Translations under genes and position numbers: made by a program | Shown here: positions 1 through 7,123 of the stretch, one piece after another | How positions within the stretch are numbered: position 1 is the stretch's first letter | Layout: each line of letters begins with the position of its first letter | The notes under the pieces: model-generated | The model's input: only the letters and a program-made list of their open reading frames with translations | The model's database searches: none | What the model was told of the DNA's origin: nothing | NCBI GenBank assembly: GCA_023265355.1 | Contig: JAHFTZ010000051.1 | Location: 1 to 9,725 of the forward strand | DNA from: Terriglobus sp. | GTDB taxonomy: Bacteria; Acidobacteriota; Terriglobia; Terriglobales; Acidobacteriaceae | Direction of reading: 5' to 3' | Length of the DNA stretch: 9,725 nt

Positions 1-634
<634 letters not shown>

Positions 635-666
635 ATACGTACTTTTATAAATCTGAAAGCCTGAAC

Positions 667-1212
667 CTAAGCGCCTGTGCCTGCCAGGTGCCGTTCCAGT
701 TGGCCGAGCTGTGCACGCACAGACCCGTCATAGATCGTTGATCCGATGCGGATGACCGCTCCGCCGAGGAGCGAGGCATCTTCCTTCCAGAGCACACGGA
801 CATTCCCACCCGCAAGCCTGGCCGCCTCGGAGGTCAGCGCGCGCTTGTCTTCTTCGCGCAGACCGCGCGCCGAAGTAATCTCTGCTTCACTCGTTCCCGC
901 ACTCTCATCGGCCACGGCAACATACTCAGCAATCACTGCCTCGATCTCCAGAAGACGCTGGTGATCCATCAGGACCGCAACAAAATTCCGAACAACCTTA
1001 TCCATCCCAAGACGTCCGGCGATGGCGTCGAGCACCTTGATCTTCTTCTCGTGCTCGATCGAAGGGTTCATCAAAAACTCATGCAGATCGTGGCTCGTGG
1101 CCAGCGTTCCCGCAAAATCACTCAACTGAGAGCTGACCGCATTGCGATCCAGCTTATGAGCGACCACAATCTCATCCAGAGCGCGCGCGTAGCGCAGTGC
1201 AAAGGCCGCCAT
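667..1212 (-). CDS. atpH: ATP synthase F1 delta subunit (OSCP)
   Basis: Delta is the peripheral-stalk subunit that caps F1 and binds the b/b' dimer. The protein is 181 residues, the normal family length. It has an N-terminal helical bundle (about 1-105) starting with the typical ALRYARAL motif. The C-terminal domain carries the OSCP signature around residues 145-170 (DASLLGGAVIRIG, then YDGSVRAQLGQL). The ATG at 1210-1212 shares one base with the TAA of the upstream b gene (TAATG). A strong Shine-Dalgarno sequence, AAGGGAGG, sits 9 bases upstream inside the end of b. The two genes are therefore probably translationally coupled. All expected conserved features are present and nothing looks truncated. 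Confidence 0.96.
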   Translation of the reverse strand: MAAFALRYARALDEIVVAHKLDRNAVSSQLSDFAGTLATSHDLHEFLMNPSIEHEKKIKVLDAIAGRLGMDKVVRNFVAVLMDHQRLLEIEAVIAEYVAVADESAGTSEAEITSARGLREEDKRALTSEAARLAGGNVRVLWKEDASLLGGAVIRIGSTIYDGSVRAQLGQLERHLAGTGA

Positions 1213-1922
1213 TAGTTACTGCCTCCCTTGCCCGACGCAGCCAGACGTGCGGCGAATCCACGCACCAGCTCACTGTCGTCGTCCTCCGAGATACTAAGCC
1301 TGGACGCAGCCTGCTCGACGGCCAGCTTCGCGGCAAACTCTCGCAGGTTCCGCTGCGCGTGCGCTTCGGCAGCCGCAATCTCCTGCTCCGCCGCGTGCGC
1401 AATGCGCTCCCGCTCGTCAGCCACGGAAGCCTTGATGCGCGCTTCGTCCGCTGCAGCATCCTTCTCCGCCTCAGACTTCAGAGCAGCAATCTCGGCATCC
1501 AGCTTTGCGAGTCGAGCTTCCACACCAGAGAGGCGGGCATTTGCCTCTTCCGTTGCAGAGCGCGCCTCGACCAGGTTCTTCTGGATTCCCTGCGTACGTC
1601 CGCGAAAGGTCTTGGGCAGCGCCTTGGCGAGAGCGTAAAGAACCGCGAGAGCAAGAACGGCAAAGTTGAACCACGTGAAGACCGTCGAGGCCGTCTCCGG
1701 GCTCATGCCCATCATGCGCCCCATCGAAATCACCATCGGCGACTTCTTGAAGGCTTCGGTTCCCTCTTCGGCTTCCTTCTTTTTTCCTGCGGAGTTCGCC
1801 TGGGGCTCCGTCTGCTGACCGGACGCCGCTGACGGCGAAGCCGCGACAGCCTGCGCCCGCATGGGAACAACAGGGGCCACGCCCAACATCAAAACCAAAG
1901 CCAACAGCACGCGTGCTCGCAT
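1212..1922 (-). CDS. atpF: ATP synthase F0 b subunit with signal-peptide-like N-terminus
   Basis: This is a peripheral-stalk b-type subunit with one membrane helix and a long cytoplasmic coiled coil. Numbered from the chosen start, residues 1-25 look like a signal peptide: basic RAR, a hydrophobic Leu/Val core, then an AQA-type cleavage site. A polar Lys/Glu/Gln-rich stretch follows (about 30-60). The membrane helix lies around 82-101 (TWFNFAVLALAVLYALAKAL), and an Ala/Glu/Arg-rich coiled coil runs from about 110 to 215. The length is 236 residues, longer than the usual 156-170 because of the N-terminal extension. Start choice: AGGG (1929-1932) is 6 bases before the ATG at 1920-1922. It directly abuts the alternative ATG at 1926-1928, which would add Met-Thr and overlap the b' stop as ATGA. 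Either start is possible. The neighbours b', delta and alpha make the assignment firm. Confidence 0.93.
   Translation of the reverse strand: MRARVLLALVLMLGVAPVVPMRAQAVAASPSAASGQQTEPQANSAGKKKEAEEGTEAFKKSPMVISMGRMMGMSPETASTVFTWFNFAVLALAVLYALAKALPKTFRGRTQGIQKNLVEARSATEEANARLSGVEARLAKLDAEIAALKSEAEKDAAADEARIKASVADERERIAHAAEQEIAAAEAHAQRNLREFAAKLAVEQAASRLSISEDDDSELVRGFAARLAASGKGGSN
1222..1229 (-). promoter_or_regulatory. Strong Shine-Dalgarno of atpH inside the atpF coding end
   Basis: AAGGGAGG on the minus strand lies 9 bases before the atpH ATG. It is embedded in the last codons of the b-subunit gene, where it encodes part of the GKGG tail. It is the best ribosome binding site seen in the atp run, and it fixes the delta start at the TAATG junction. 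Confidence 0.7.
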
Positions 1923-1924
1923 CG

Positions 1925-2392
1925 TCATCCCTGCACCGCCGCGCCGCCCCGGTGCTTAGGCAAAATCGCCTTCAAAATCTGATCGGAGAGCTGCGCTGCA
2001 GAGGCCTGCAGTTGCTGCCTTGCTTCGTCGCCCGCGCGCTGCACCGCTTCGCGCGCCACACCGATACGCCTCTGTGCATCCTGGCGGGCCGCTTCGAGAG
2101 ACTTCTCGCGCTCCGCGTTCCACTGCTTCAGCATCGCCTGACGGTTTTCAAAGATCTTGGTCCGCGCGTCGCGCAGCTTCGCTTCGTACTCCGCAGCCTT
2201 CGCCTCGGACGCAGAGATCGCCGAACGTGCCTGATCCATTGCTCCGGAGGTCCGGGCATGGCGCTCCGCCAGCATGGTCTCAAGAGGCTTACGTACGAGC
2301 GCGGCATAAGCGACCACCAGAACGATGAAGAAAATCATCGTCGGCACAGAGCCGAGCACAAGTTCGCCAAGTTGGTTCAAAATATCTTGCAT
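1925..2392 (-). CDS. ATP synthase F0 b' (second b-type) subunit
   Basis: This second peripheral-stalk b-family protein has 155 residues. The membrane helix is near the N-terminus (about 15-34, VPTMIFFIVLVVAYAALVRK). The conserved RKPLETMLAER junction follows, then a long charged coiled coil to about residue 140 with a short non-helical tail. It is expected to pair with the next gene product as a b/b' heterodimer, as in cyanobacteria and many alphaproteobacteria. The ATG is at 2390-2392, with GGA (complement of 2397-2399) four bases upstream. It is the first gene of the atp run here; no a (atpB) or c (atpE) gene lies between it and hflX. Calling it b' rather than b is by position and size; the family itself is clear. 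Confidence 0.9.
   Translation of the reverse strand: MQDILNQLGELVLGSVPTMIFFIVLVVAYAALVRKPLETMLAERHARTSGAMDQARSAISASEAKAAEYEAKLRDARTKIFENRQAMLKQWNAEREKSLEAARQDAQRRIGVAREAVQRAGDEARQQLQASAAQLSDQILKAILPKHRGGAAVQG
1929..1932 (-). promoter_or_regulatory. AGGG ribosome binding site that decides the atpF start
   Basis: This short purine run on the minus strand has 6 bases to the ATG at 1920-1922 and none to the ATG at 1926-1928. Spacing rules therefore favour the downstream ATG. The site is weak, only four bases, so translational coupling to b' may also matter. Confidence 0.45.
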
Positions 2393-2641
2393 ATTTTCCG
2401 TGGGAGCTCCGAGTGAAAGTCCCGCGTATTCAAGCCCTTATAGGCAGGAAAGAAAGGTTCCGAGGGCTTTTTCAGGACGGTGCAACCCTTTATTTTTAGC
2501 AGAGGGGCTCCGGGTGAGTCAATGTTTCGCCCCTCACGCGAAGGCCGAAATCACAGGATCGGTCCGGTATTCGGTTGAGGAATATTTCTAAAATCTCTCG
2601 CAATTATGCCTGCCCACGGGCGTAGACTATATCCACGCCTA

Positions 2642-2655
2642 GACCCGTTCGGGTC
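2642..2655. repeat. Small perfect hairpin GACCC-GTTC-GGGTC
   Basis: A 5-bp perfect stem with a 4-base loop lies at 2642-2646 and 2651-2655. GCCT (2637-2640) and AGGC (2661-2664) could extend it outward across an uneven internal loop. AGGC is also part of the left arm of the neighbouring 8-bp repeat, so the extended forms would compete. It lies about 80 bases downstream of the hflX stop on the minus strand. Function is unknown; it may stabilise the hflX mRNA end or lie in the atp leader. Confidence 0.45.
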
Positions 2656-2660
2656 CGATC

Positions 2661-2704
2661 AGGCCGCGACTCTGGGACCCACCTCCACTCCCCCTGCGCG
2701 GCCT
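2661..2704. repeat. 8-bp perfect inverted repeat AGGCCGCG / CGCGGCCT
   Basis: The arms at 2661-2668 and 2697-2704 are exact reverse complements, separated by 28 bases that include TGGGACCCA. Read from hflX, the structure begins about 30 bases after the stop codon. No T-run follows, so a classical intrinsic terminator is not supported. It could be an mRNA-stabilising or Rho-linked 3' structure. Such 8-bp repeats can also occur by chance in GC-rich DNA. Confidence 0.45.
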
Positions 2705-2734
2705 GAACTATGTCCAAGTGATTTTTCTCCCCAT

Positions 2735-4273
2735 TTACTGCGGCTTCAAAGAAGTTTCGATCCTGCGGACGCGCCGCTTGGGCCGCGCCACCGGTCCCGT
2801 GTCCGGCTTGGCGACATCCGCCTCCTGGAAGCGCCGGTAGCGGTTGAGCAAAGAAGCTGGCCCACGCGCCACCATCACCACAAAACTTCCGTCGAAACGT
2901 TTTGATTCAACCGAACATCCGGCCTCCAGCGCGGCGATCGTCCGGCCTTCGCGCTGGGGAATGCGAAACTCCGCTTCAGCCGTGGGATCAGGTGCTTTTT
3001 CGCCACCGATGCGGTCTTCGATCGCTGCGATGAGAGCATCGAGACCGACGCCATTTGCAGCCGAGATCGCAATGACGTCTTTTCTACCCAGAAGCGCATG
3101 CTGTTCCGGCTCGCTTAGGAGGTCGATCTTGTTCAGAACTTCGATTCGCGGCGTCCGTGCCACCTCAAGCTCCGCGAGTACGGATTCGACCTGCATCTTC
3201 TGCTCTTCCAGAAGAGCAGAAGACGCATCCCGCACGTGCAGAAGAAGCTCTGCACGCTCGACCTCTTCCAGCGTGGCGCGAAAGCTCGTCACGAGCGCAT
3301 GGGGAAGGTTGCGGATGAAGCCCACCGTATCGCTCAGCAGTACCTTGCGGCGCGAGGGCAGAACGAACTGGCGAAGCTTGGGGTCCAGCGTGGCAAACAT
3401 ACGCGAACTCGCCAGCACACCAGCCTCGGTCAACGCGTTGAACAACGTGCTCTTCCCTGCGTTGGTATAGCCCACGAGCGCCACCGTGGGTACAGGAACG
3501 CTCTCGCGCCTCTGCCGCTGCTGCCGCCGGATGCGGCGTACCTGCTCCAGCTGCGCTTTGACGTGGTCGATCCGACCGCGAATGATGCGGCGGTCCGTCT
3601 CGATGCGCGTCTCGCCCGGGCCTCGCGTGCCGATACCGCCGCCCAGCTGCGACATGCTCTTGCCCTTGCCTGCGAGGCGCGGTAGTTGATATTCGAGTTG
3701 CGCCAGCTCGACCTGCAGATGGCCTTCCCGTGTCCGCGCGTGACGCGCAAAGATATCCAGGATGAGCTGCGTCCGGTCGATGACGCGACAGGGCATCTCT
3801 TTTTCCAGATTGCGAAGCTGTGTCGGCGTCAGATCATGATCGAAAAGGATGACATCCGCCCCGGTCGACTCCGCCATGGCCGCAAGCTCTTCCACCTTAC
3901 CGATGCCGATCAGCGTAGCCGGATCGGGCCGACCGCGGCGTTGCACCAGCGTGGCGGCGATGGTCGCTCCCGCAGAGCGGGCCAGCTCTTCGAACTCCGC
4001 GAGGGAAGACTCAAAGTCCACGTCTGACTCAACTGCCTTGGCTTGTGGGGCTGCGAAGTCTTCGTCATTCTCATGGATGGAGTCATCATTGGAGCTTCCG
4101 ATGGACGCAGCGGAGCGCGCCATCAGAGCGGCAGCAGGAATCGATCGCTTGCCGCCCGTGATCTCCACGGCCACCAGAACGGCCTTTTCCGCAACTGCTG
4201 TCACCGCAGCAGACCGCTCTGACGCCGCATGCTCCAATCGCGAAGTTCCTGCGGATTTTGTGGGTTTTGCCAC
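2735..4273 (-). CDS. hflX: Ribosome-associated GTPase HflX
   Basis: HflX is a GTPase that binds the 50S subunit and splits stalled 70S ribosomes under stress. All G motifs are visible in the 512-residue frame: G1 GYTNAGKST (268-276), G3 DTVGF (315-319), G4 NKID (381-384) and a G5-like SAA (404-406). The HflX domain upstream shows GIGKVEEL (123-130), the glycine-rich [19 protein letters not shown] (211-229) and a basic coiled coil (about 232-256). Compared with E. coli HflX (426 residues), the first strand (AVLVAVEIT, 31-39) is present. About 40 low-complexity acidic/Ala residues (roughly 44-85) separate it from the rest of the N-terminal domain. The start is a GTG at 4271-4273 with a stop two codons upstream; a TTG at 4235-4237 with AGGA before it is an alternative. 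The gene follows hfq by 10 bp and is probably co-transcribed with it. Confidence 0.95.
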   Translation of the reverse strand: MAKPTKSAGTSRLEHAASERSAAVTAVAEKAVLVAVEITGGKRSIPAAALMARSAASIGSSNDDSIHENDEDFAAPQAKAVESDVDFESSLAEFEELARSAGATIAATLVQRRGRPDPATLIGIGKVEELAAMAESTGADVILFDHDLTPTQLRNLEKEMPCRVIDRTQLILDIFARHARTREGHLQVELAQLEYQLPRLAGKGKSMSQLGGGIGTRGPGETRIETDRRIIRGRIDHVKAQLEQVRRIRRQQRQRRESVPVPTVALVGYTNAGKSTLFNALTEAGVLASSRMFATLDPKLRQFVLPSRRKVLLSDTVGFIRNLPHALVTSFRATLEEVERAELLLHVRDASSALLEEQKMQVESVLAELEVARTPRIEVLNKIDLLSEPEQHALLGRKDVIAISAANGVGLDALIAAIEDRIGGEKAPDPTAEAEFRIPQREGRTIAALEAGCSVESKRFDGSFVVMVARGPASLLNRYRRFQEADVAKPDTGPVARPKRRVRRIETSLKPQ

Positions 4274-4283
4274 GCCTTATAAG

Positions 4284-4571
4284 CTAAGCTGCCGGCGATC
4301 CCGCGTCGCCGGAGACACCCGCGGACGAAACAGGAGCATGGGCCCGTTCTACATGTGCTCCACCGCGTGTGCTCACTACCGTCGAAATCGCATGCTTGAA
4401 GATCAACTGCTCCTGGGCGTTGTTTTCCAGGAGAACGGAATACTTATCGAAGGAACGGATCTTGCCCGTCAACTTTACACCGCTCACCAGGTAGATCGTG
4501 ATGGGGGACTTGTCTTTGCGAACGGTGTTCAAGAAAGTGTCCTGAATATTCTGTGCCGGCTTGGAATCCAT
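4284..4571 (-). CDS. hfq: RNA chaperone Hfq
   Basis: Hfq is the hexameric Sm-like protein that helps small RNAs pair with mRNAs. The 95-residue product aligns along its whole core with E. coli Hfq. Visible features are NIQDTFLN (8-15), a basic rim patch RKDK (18-21) and the Sm1 core [19 protein letters not shown] (26-44). The Sm2 motif FKHAISTV (58-65) has Phe where E. coli has Tyr of YKH. A Ser/Gly/Ala-rich tail of about 25 residues follows. The ATG at 4569-4571 is chosen because the Hfq homology begins there and AGAGGAG lies 10 bases upstream. Longer in-frame starts up to 4667 add residues unlike the family. hflX follows directly downstream on the same strand. Confidence 0.96.
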   Translation of the reverse strand: MDSKPAQNIQDTFLNTVRKDKSPITIYLVSGVKLTGKIRSFDKYSVLLENNAQEQLIFKHAISTVVSTRGGAHVERAHAPVSSAGVSGDAGSPAA

Positions 4572-4581
4572 AACTGCCGAT

Positions 4582-4588
4582 CTCCTCT
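4582..4588 (-). promoter_or_regulatory. Ribosome binding site of hfq
   Basis: AGAGGAG on the minus strand ends 10 bases before the ATG at 4569-4571. It selects this start over in-frame upstream codons that would add up to 32 residues with no resemblance to Hfq. Confidence 0.65.
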
Positions 4589-4801
4589 TCTTCGTGTCTA
4601 CGTTCGAGTGCGCTACGCGCATCGTTAAAAAAAGTCGTACATTCCCCAAAATTCGGGGGTATGCCATTCAGGGCTTCAGGACCACATTTGGCCTGAGGCG
4701 TTACAATACACAGCTTGCCGCGCGAAATACAACTCGGAAACGGAAACAGTCTTCACATTGGACTCGCCATCGTGCCCCAAGGTAGCGGGGGGTCGTCGAT
4801 T

Positions 4802-4807
4802 TAGAAT
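4802..4807 (+). promoter_or_regulatory. Possible -10 element next to the aminotransferase start
   Basis: TAGAAT on the plus strand lies 8 bases before the ATG at 4816. Transcription from it would start near the ATG itself and give a leaderless mRNA. The only Shine-Dalgarno-like bases (CGGAG, 4811-4815) touch the ATG, too close for normal use. However, no TTGACA-like box sits 16-18 bases upstream, so this is only a candidate. Confidence 0.25.
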
Positions 4808-4815
4808 ATACGGAG

Positions 4816-5973
4816 ATGTCTGAAATCAATCTGGCCCCTATCCCGATGCTCGACCTCAGCCGGCAGTACGCCACCGTTGGGGAAGAGATCCAGACCGCGA
4901 TGGCCGAAATTTGCCGTGCGGGACGCTTCGTTCTCGGAAAAGAGGTCCGAGAATTCGAAGCCGCAGCCGCAGCCATGCTGGGCGCCAAACACGCGATCGG
5001 CTGCAACAGCGGAACCGAAGCCCTCTGGCTGGCTTTGGACGCGGCGGGCATTCGTCCCGGTGATAAGGTCATCACCTCTCCCTTCAGCTTCTTCGCCACT
5101 GCCAGCGCGATCGTCCGCTGCGGCGCACAGCCGGTTATGGCCGATATCGATCCGGTCACCTTTAACATCTCCCCGCTGGCCATCGCCGAGATTCTCGAAC
5201 GCTACTCAGAGATTAAGGCTGTCCTTCCGGTCCATCTCTACGGCCAATGCGCCGACTTTGACGCTCTCAATGAGCTGAAAACAAAGCACAATCTTCTGCT
5301 CATCGAAGATGCCGCGCAGGCTTTCGGAGCGAAGTGGAACGGCGTTGCCGCAGGGGCGCTGGGAGACTCCGCCGCCTTCAGCTTCTATCCGACGAAAAAT
5401 CTTTCGGCCTGGGGCGACGCAGGCATGGTCACTACGAGCAACAACACCATCGCCGACCGCGCCAACCTCCTCCACGTCCACGGCATGCGCCAGCGCTACT
5501 TCCACGAGATCGTGGGCTGGAACGCACGCATGGATACCCTTCAGGCTGCCGTCCTCCTCATCAAACTTCACCACATCGAGCAGTGGAATCTGGACCGCGC
5601 GCGCATCGCAGAGCGTTACCACCGTCTCTTCGCGGACTCCGGCCTGACTCTCGGCACCTCGACGGACGCAGCCGATCTGGTCCTGCCCCAGACGGACCCC
5701 CGAGCCACCCACGTCTGGCATCAGTACGTTATCCGTTCGCCGCGGCGGGACGAACTCCGCGCTCACCTCACGGCGCGCGGAATCGGCACCGAGATCTACT
5801 ATCCTCTCTCGCTGCACCAGCAGCAGGCGCTCGCCAGCCTCGACTACAACGTGGGTGATTTCCCCCACAGCGAGCGCGCCGCGCGCGAAGTCCTGGCGAT
5901 TCCCATCTTCCCCGAGCTGCGAGAAGACGAGCAGGACCGCATCGTGGAAGCCATCGCCGCCTTTCCCGCCTGA
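4816..5973 (+). CDS. DegT/DnrJ/EryC1/StrS family PLP-dependent sugar aminotransferase
   Basis: This fold-type I aminotransferase probably transfers an amino group from glutamate to a nucleotide-linked keto sugar, used in surface polysaccharides or glycan decoration. The 385-residue length is normal. Visible features are the N-terminal MLDLSRQY, the phosphate-binding CNSGTEAL (63-70), the EDAAQAFG motif (164-171; Asp165 and Gln168 contact PLP in the family) and SFYPTKNLSAWGDAG (189-203), where Lys194 is the expected Schiff-base lysine. VGWNARMDTLQAA (233-245) is the usual substrate/cofactor loop. The exact sugar cannot be told from sequence, and no other nucleotide-sugar genes are in the window. 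The ATG at 4816 keeps the family's usual lead-in; a later Met at residue 11 has no ribosome binding site. The iron transporter gene follows 24 bp downstream on the same strand. Confidence 0.93.
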   Translation: MSEINLAPIPMLDLSRQYATVGEEIQTAMAEICRAGRFVLGKEVREFEAAAAAMLGAKHAIGCNSGTEALWLALDAAGIRPGDKVITSPFSFFATASAIVRCGAQPVMADIDPVTFNISPLAIAEILERYSEIKAVLPVHLYGQCADFDALNELKTKHNLLLIEDAAQAFGAKWNGVAAGALGDSAAFSFYPTKNLSAWGDAGMVTTSNNTIADRANLLHVHGMRQRYFHEIVGWNARMDTLQAAVLLIKLHHIEQWNLDRARIAERYHRLFADSGLTLGTSTDAADLVLPQTDPRATHVWHQYVIRSPRRDELRAHLTARGIGTEIYYPLSLHQQQALASLDYNVGDFPHSERAAREVLAIPIFPELREDEQDRIVEAIAAFPA

Positions 5974-5997
5974 CGCCAAAAGCATCTATAAACAGAC

Positions 5998-6699
5998 ATG
6001 CAGCATAGCCAGGATCACCACGAGGCGCACTTCACTGCGGGCGTCTTTGTGCGCGACGTCGTCATCGGCATGTCCGACGGTCTCACCGTCCCCTTCGCCC
6101 TGGCCGCCGGTCTCTCAGGAGCCACCGTCGCGGTGCACATCGTCGTCACCGCAGGTCTGGCGGAGATTGCTGCAGGCTCTATCGCGATGGGACTCGGCGG
6201 TTACTTAGCTGCGCGTGGCGACGCCGAACATTACGCGAGCGAGCTGCGCCGCGAGTACCGCGAGATCGAAGAGATTCCCGAGGACGAAAAAGAAGAGTGC
6301 TCGCTGGTCCTGCAGCAGTACGGTCTATCCCCGGAGATGAGCGCTCCCATCGTCGAAGCTCTCAGCCATAATCCGAAGGCCTGGGTCGACTTCATGATGC
6401 GCTTCGAACTGGGGCTGGAAGAACCCGACCCATCGCGAGCCTGGAAGAGCGCGCTGACCATCGCGCTCTCCTACATTGTGGGCGGCCTGATCCCGCTCGC
6501 GCCCTACTTCCTCGCCTCCACGATGCAGCGCGCCCTTAGCTTCTCTGTCCTTTGCACGCTCATCGCACTCGCGATCTTCGGCTTTGCAAAAGGAAAGGCA
6601 ACGGGGGTCAGCGGCTTCAAAGCCGCCTTGCAGACCACACTCATCGGAGGTCTAGCCGCCAGCGCAGCGTTCGCTCTGGCTCGGCTCTTCTCGCACTAA
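5998..6699 (+). CDS. VIT1/CCC1 family ferrous iron (Fe2+/H+) transporter
   Basis: This inner-membrane protein of the vacuolar iron transporter family exports Fe2+ or related divalent metals in exchange for protons. The 233 residues show five hydrophobic segments (about 19-40, 47-73, 149-170, 178-197, 208-229) and a charged cytoplasmic metal-binding helix region (80-145). Compared with my recollection of the eucalyptus VIT1 metal ligands, every position matches at a constant offset of 16: Asp27, Glu56, Met64, Glu86, Glu89, Glu97, Glu100, Met133, Met134 and Glu137. That supports a functional transporter rather than a distant relative. The ATG at 5998 has no clear Shine-Dalgarno sequence; it is 24 bp after the aminotransferase stop, so expression may rely on read-through translation. 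The metal (Fe or Mn) cannot be decided from sequence. Confidence 0.93.
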   Translation: MQHSQDHHEAHFTAGVFVRDVVIGMSDGLTVPFALAAGLSGATVAVHIVVTAGLAEIAAGSIAMGLGGYLAARGDAEHYASELRREYREIEEIPEDEKEECSLVLQQYGLSPEMSAPIVEALSHNPKAWVDFMMRFELGLEEPDPSRAWKSALTIALSYIVGGLIPLAPYFLASTMQRALSFSVLCTLIALAIFGFAKGKATGVSGFKAALQTTLIGGLAASAAFALARLFSH

Positions 6700-6705
6700 A
6701 GATCC

Positions 6706-7116
6706 GTGCGCTGGCGGAGCCTTTCCACCCAGCTTGAAGTTCTTCGTCAGCAACACCAGCGGCGCGACGCACAGCGTCAGCATGTCCAGCACATGGAAGC
6801 AGTCCATGAACGCGAGGAAGCGCGTCTGCAACTCCATCTGGCTATAGACGCGAAGACTCCATCGATATTCAGCTTTCCTTTGCTATGCCGCGCCGTTGCG
6901 CGCTCTGCCGGGAAGCCGGGTGTCCACCAGATCGCCTGCTCTACCGGAGCAAGGCCGCCGCTACCAATACCCTGCAGCACACCGCCATGTAATAGTTCTT
7001 CCGTCCAAAGACGCGGGAGAGCCATGCGGACATCGGCAGGATCACTGCGTTCGCCACAAGATATGTCGTAAGATCCACGTCACCTCGTCAAAGGAACGTC
7101 CGAAGCCGCGCGACCA
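6706..7116 (-). pseudogene. Remnant of a DHA2-family (EmrB-like) MFS drug efflux transporter
   Basis: Three-frame reading of the minus strand recovers pieces of an EmrB/QacA-type 14-helix transporter in the right order. First comes FDEVTWI, then after a one-base loss LTTYLVANAVILPMSAWLSR and FGRKNYY (helix 2 and the following loop). After a jump comes VLQGIGSGGLAPVEQAI (helix 4 motif), then a KGKLNIDG piece typical of the mid-protein. After another jump comes the C-terminal end FLAFMDCFHVLDMLTLCVAP with LVLLTKNFKLGG. Intact members are about 500-530 residues; here about 410 bp remain, so over 1 kb has been lost in several internal deletions with frame changes. The remnant begins just after the SH3 lipoprotein stop and ends at the iron transporter stop. 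No product is expected. The family call rests on remembered motifs. Confidence 0.8.
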
Positions 7117-7123
7117 TCAGGAA

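Larger units (their letters stand above)
2393..2734. other. 342-bp intergenic region between hflX and the atp run
   Basis: I see no convincing gene here; the open frames crossing it are shadows of neighbours. It must hold the end of the hfq-hflX transcript and probably the atp promoter, both read on the minus strand. A TATAAG hexamer (minus strand, 2439-2444) is a possible -10, but no good -35 lies at the right distance, so no promoter is claimed. Two inverted repeats lie close to the hflX stop and are listed separately. No T-tract follows either one, so neither is a standard intrinsic terminator. Confidence 0.6.
4572..4815. other. Divergent intergenic region between hfq and the aminotransferase
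   Basis: These 244 bp separate two outward-facing genes and should carry promoters for both. Visible elements are AGAGGAG before hfq (4582-4588), an A7/T7 tract (4627-4633), a CCCC-AAAATTC-GGGG inverted repeat (4644-4658), a TACAAT hexamer on the plus strand (4702-4707), a tandem CGGAAA repeat (4735-4746) and TAGAAT (4802-4807). None of the -10-like hexamers has a good -35 at 16-18 bases, so exact promoters cannot be assigned. No gene is supported here. Confidence 0.6.

Noticed and set aside
2661..2704. Intrinsic terminator of hflX
   Set aside because: The loop is 28 bases long and no T-run follows on the minus strand. It is kept only as an inverted repeat.
3849..4628. 259-codon open frame on the plus strand across the hflX start and hfq
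   Set aside because: Both covered genes are certain on the other strand. The translated product is Ser/Ala/Arg-rich with no family features.
4572..4667. Longer Hfq starting up to 32 residues upstream
   Set aside because: The extra residues do not resemble Hfq N-termini, and AGAGGAG points to the ATG at 4569-4571.
5206..5985. 259-codon open frame on the minus strand
   Set aside because: It is antisense to the aminotransferase, whose active-site motifs span the same bases. There is no ribosome binding site or recognisable domain.
6700..7123. Several short open frames on both strands as small genes
   Set aside because: The minus-strand fragments join into a decayed MFS transporter. The plus-strand frames are its antisense and lack start signals or family resemblance.
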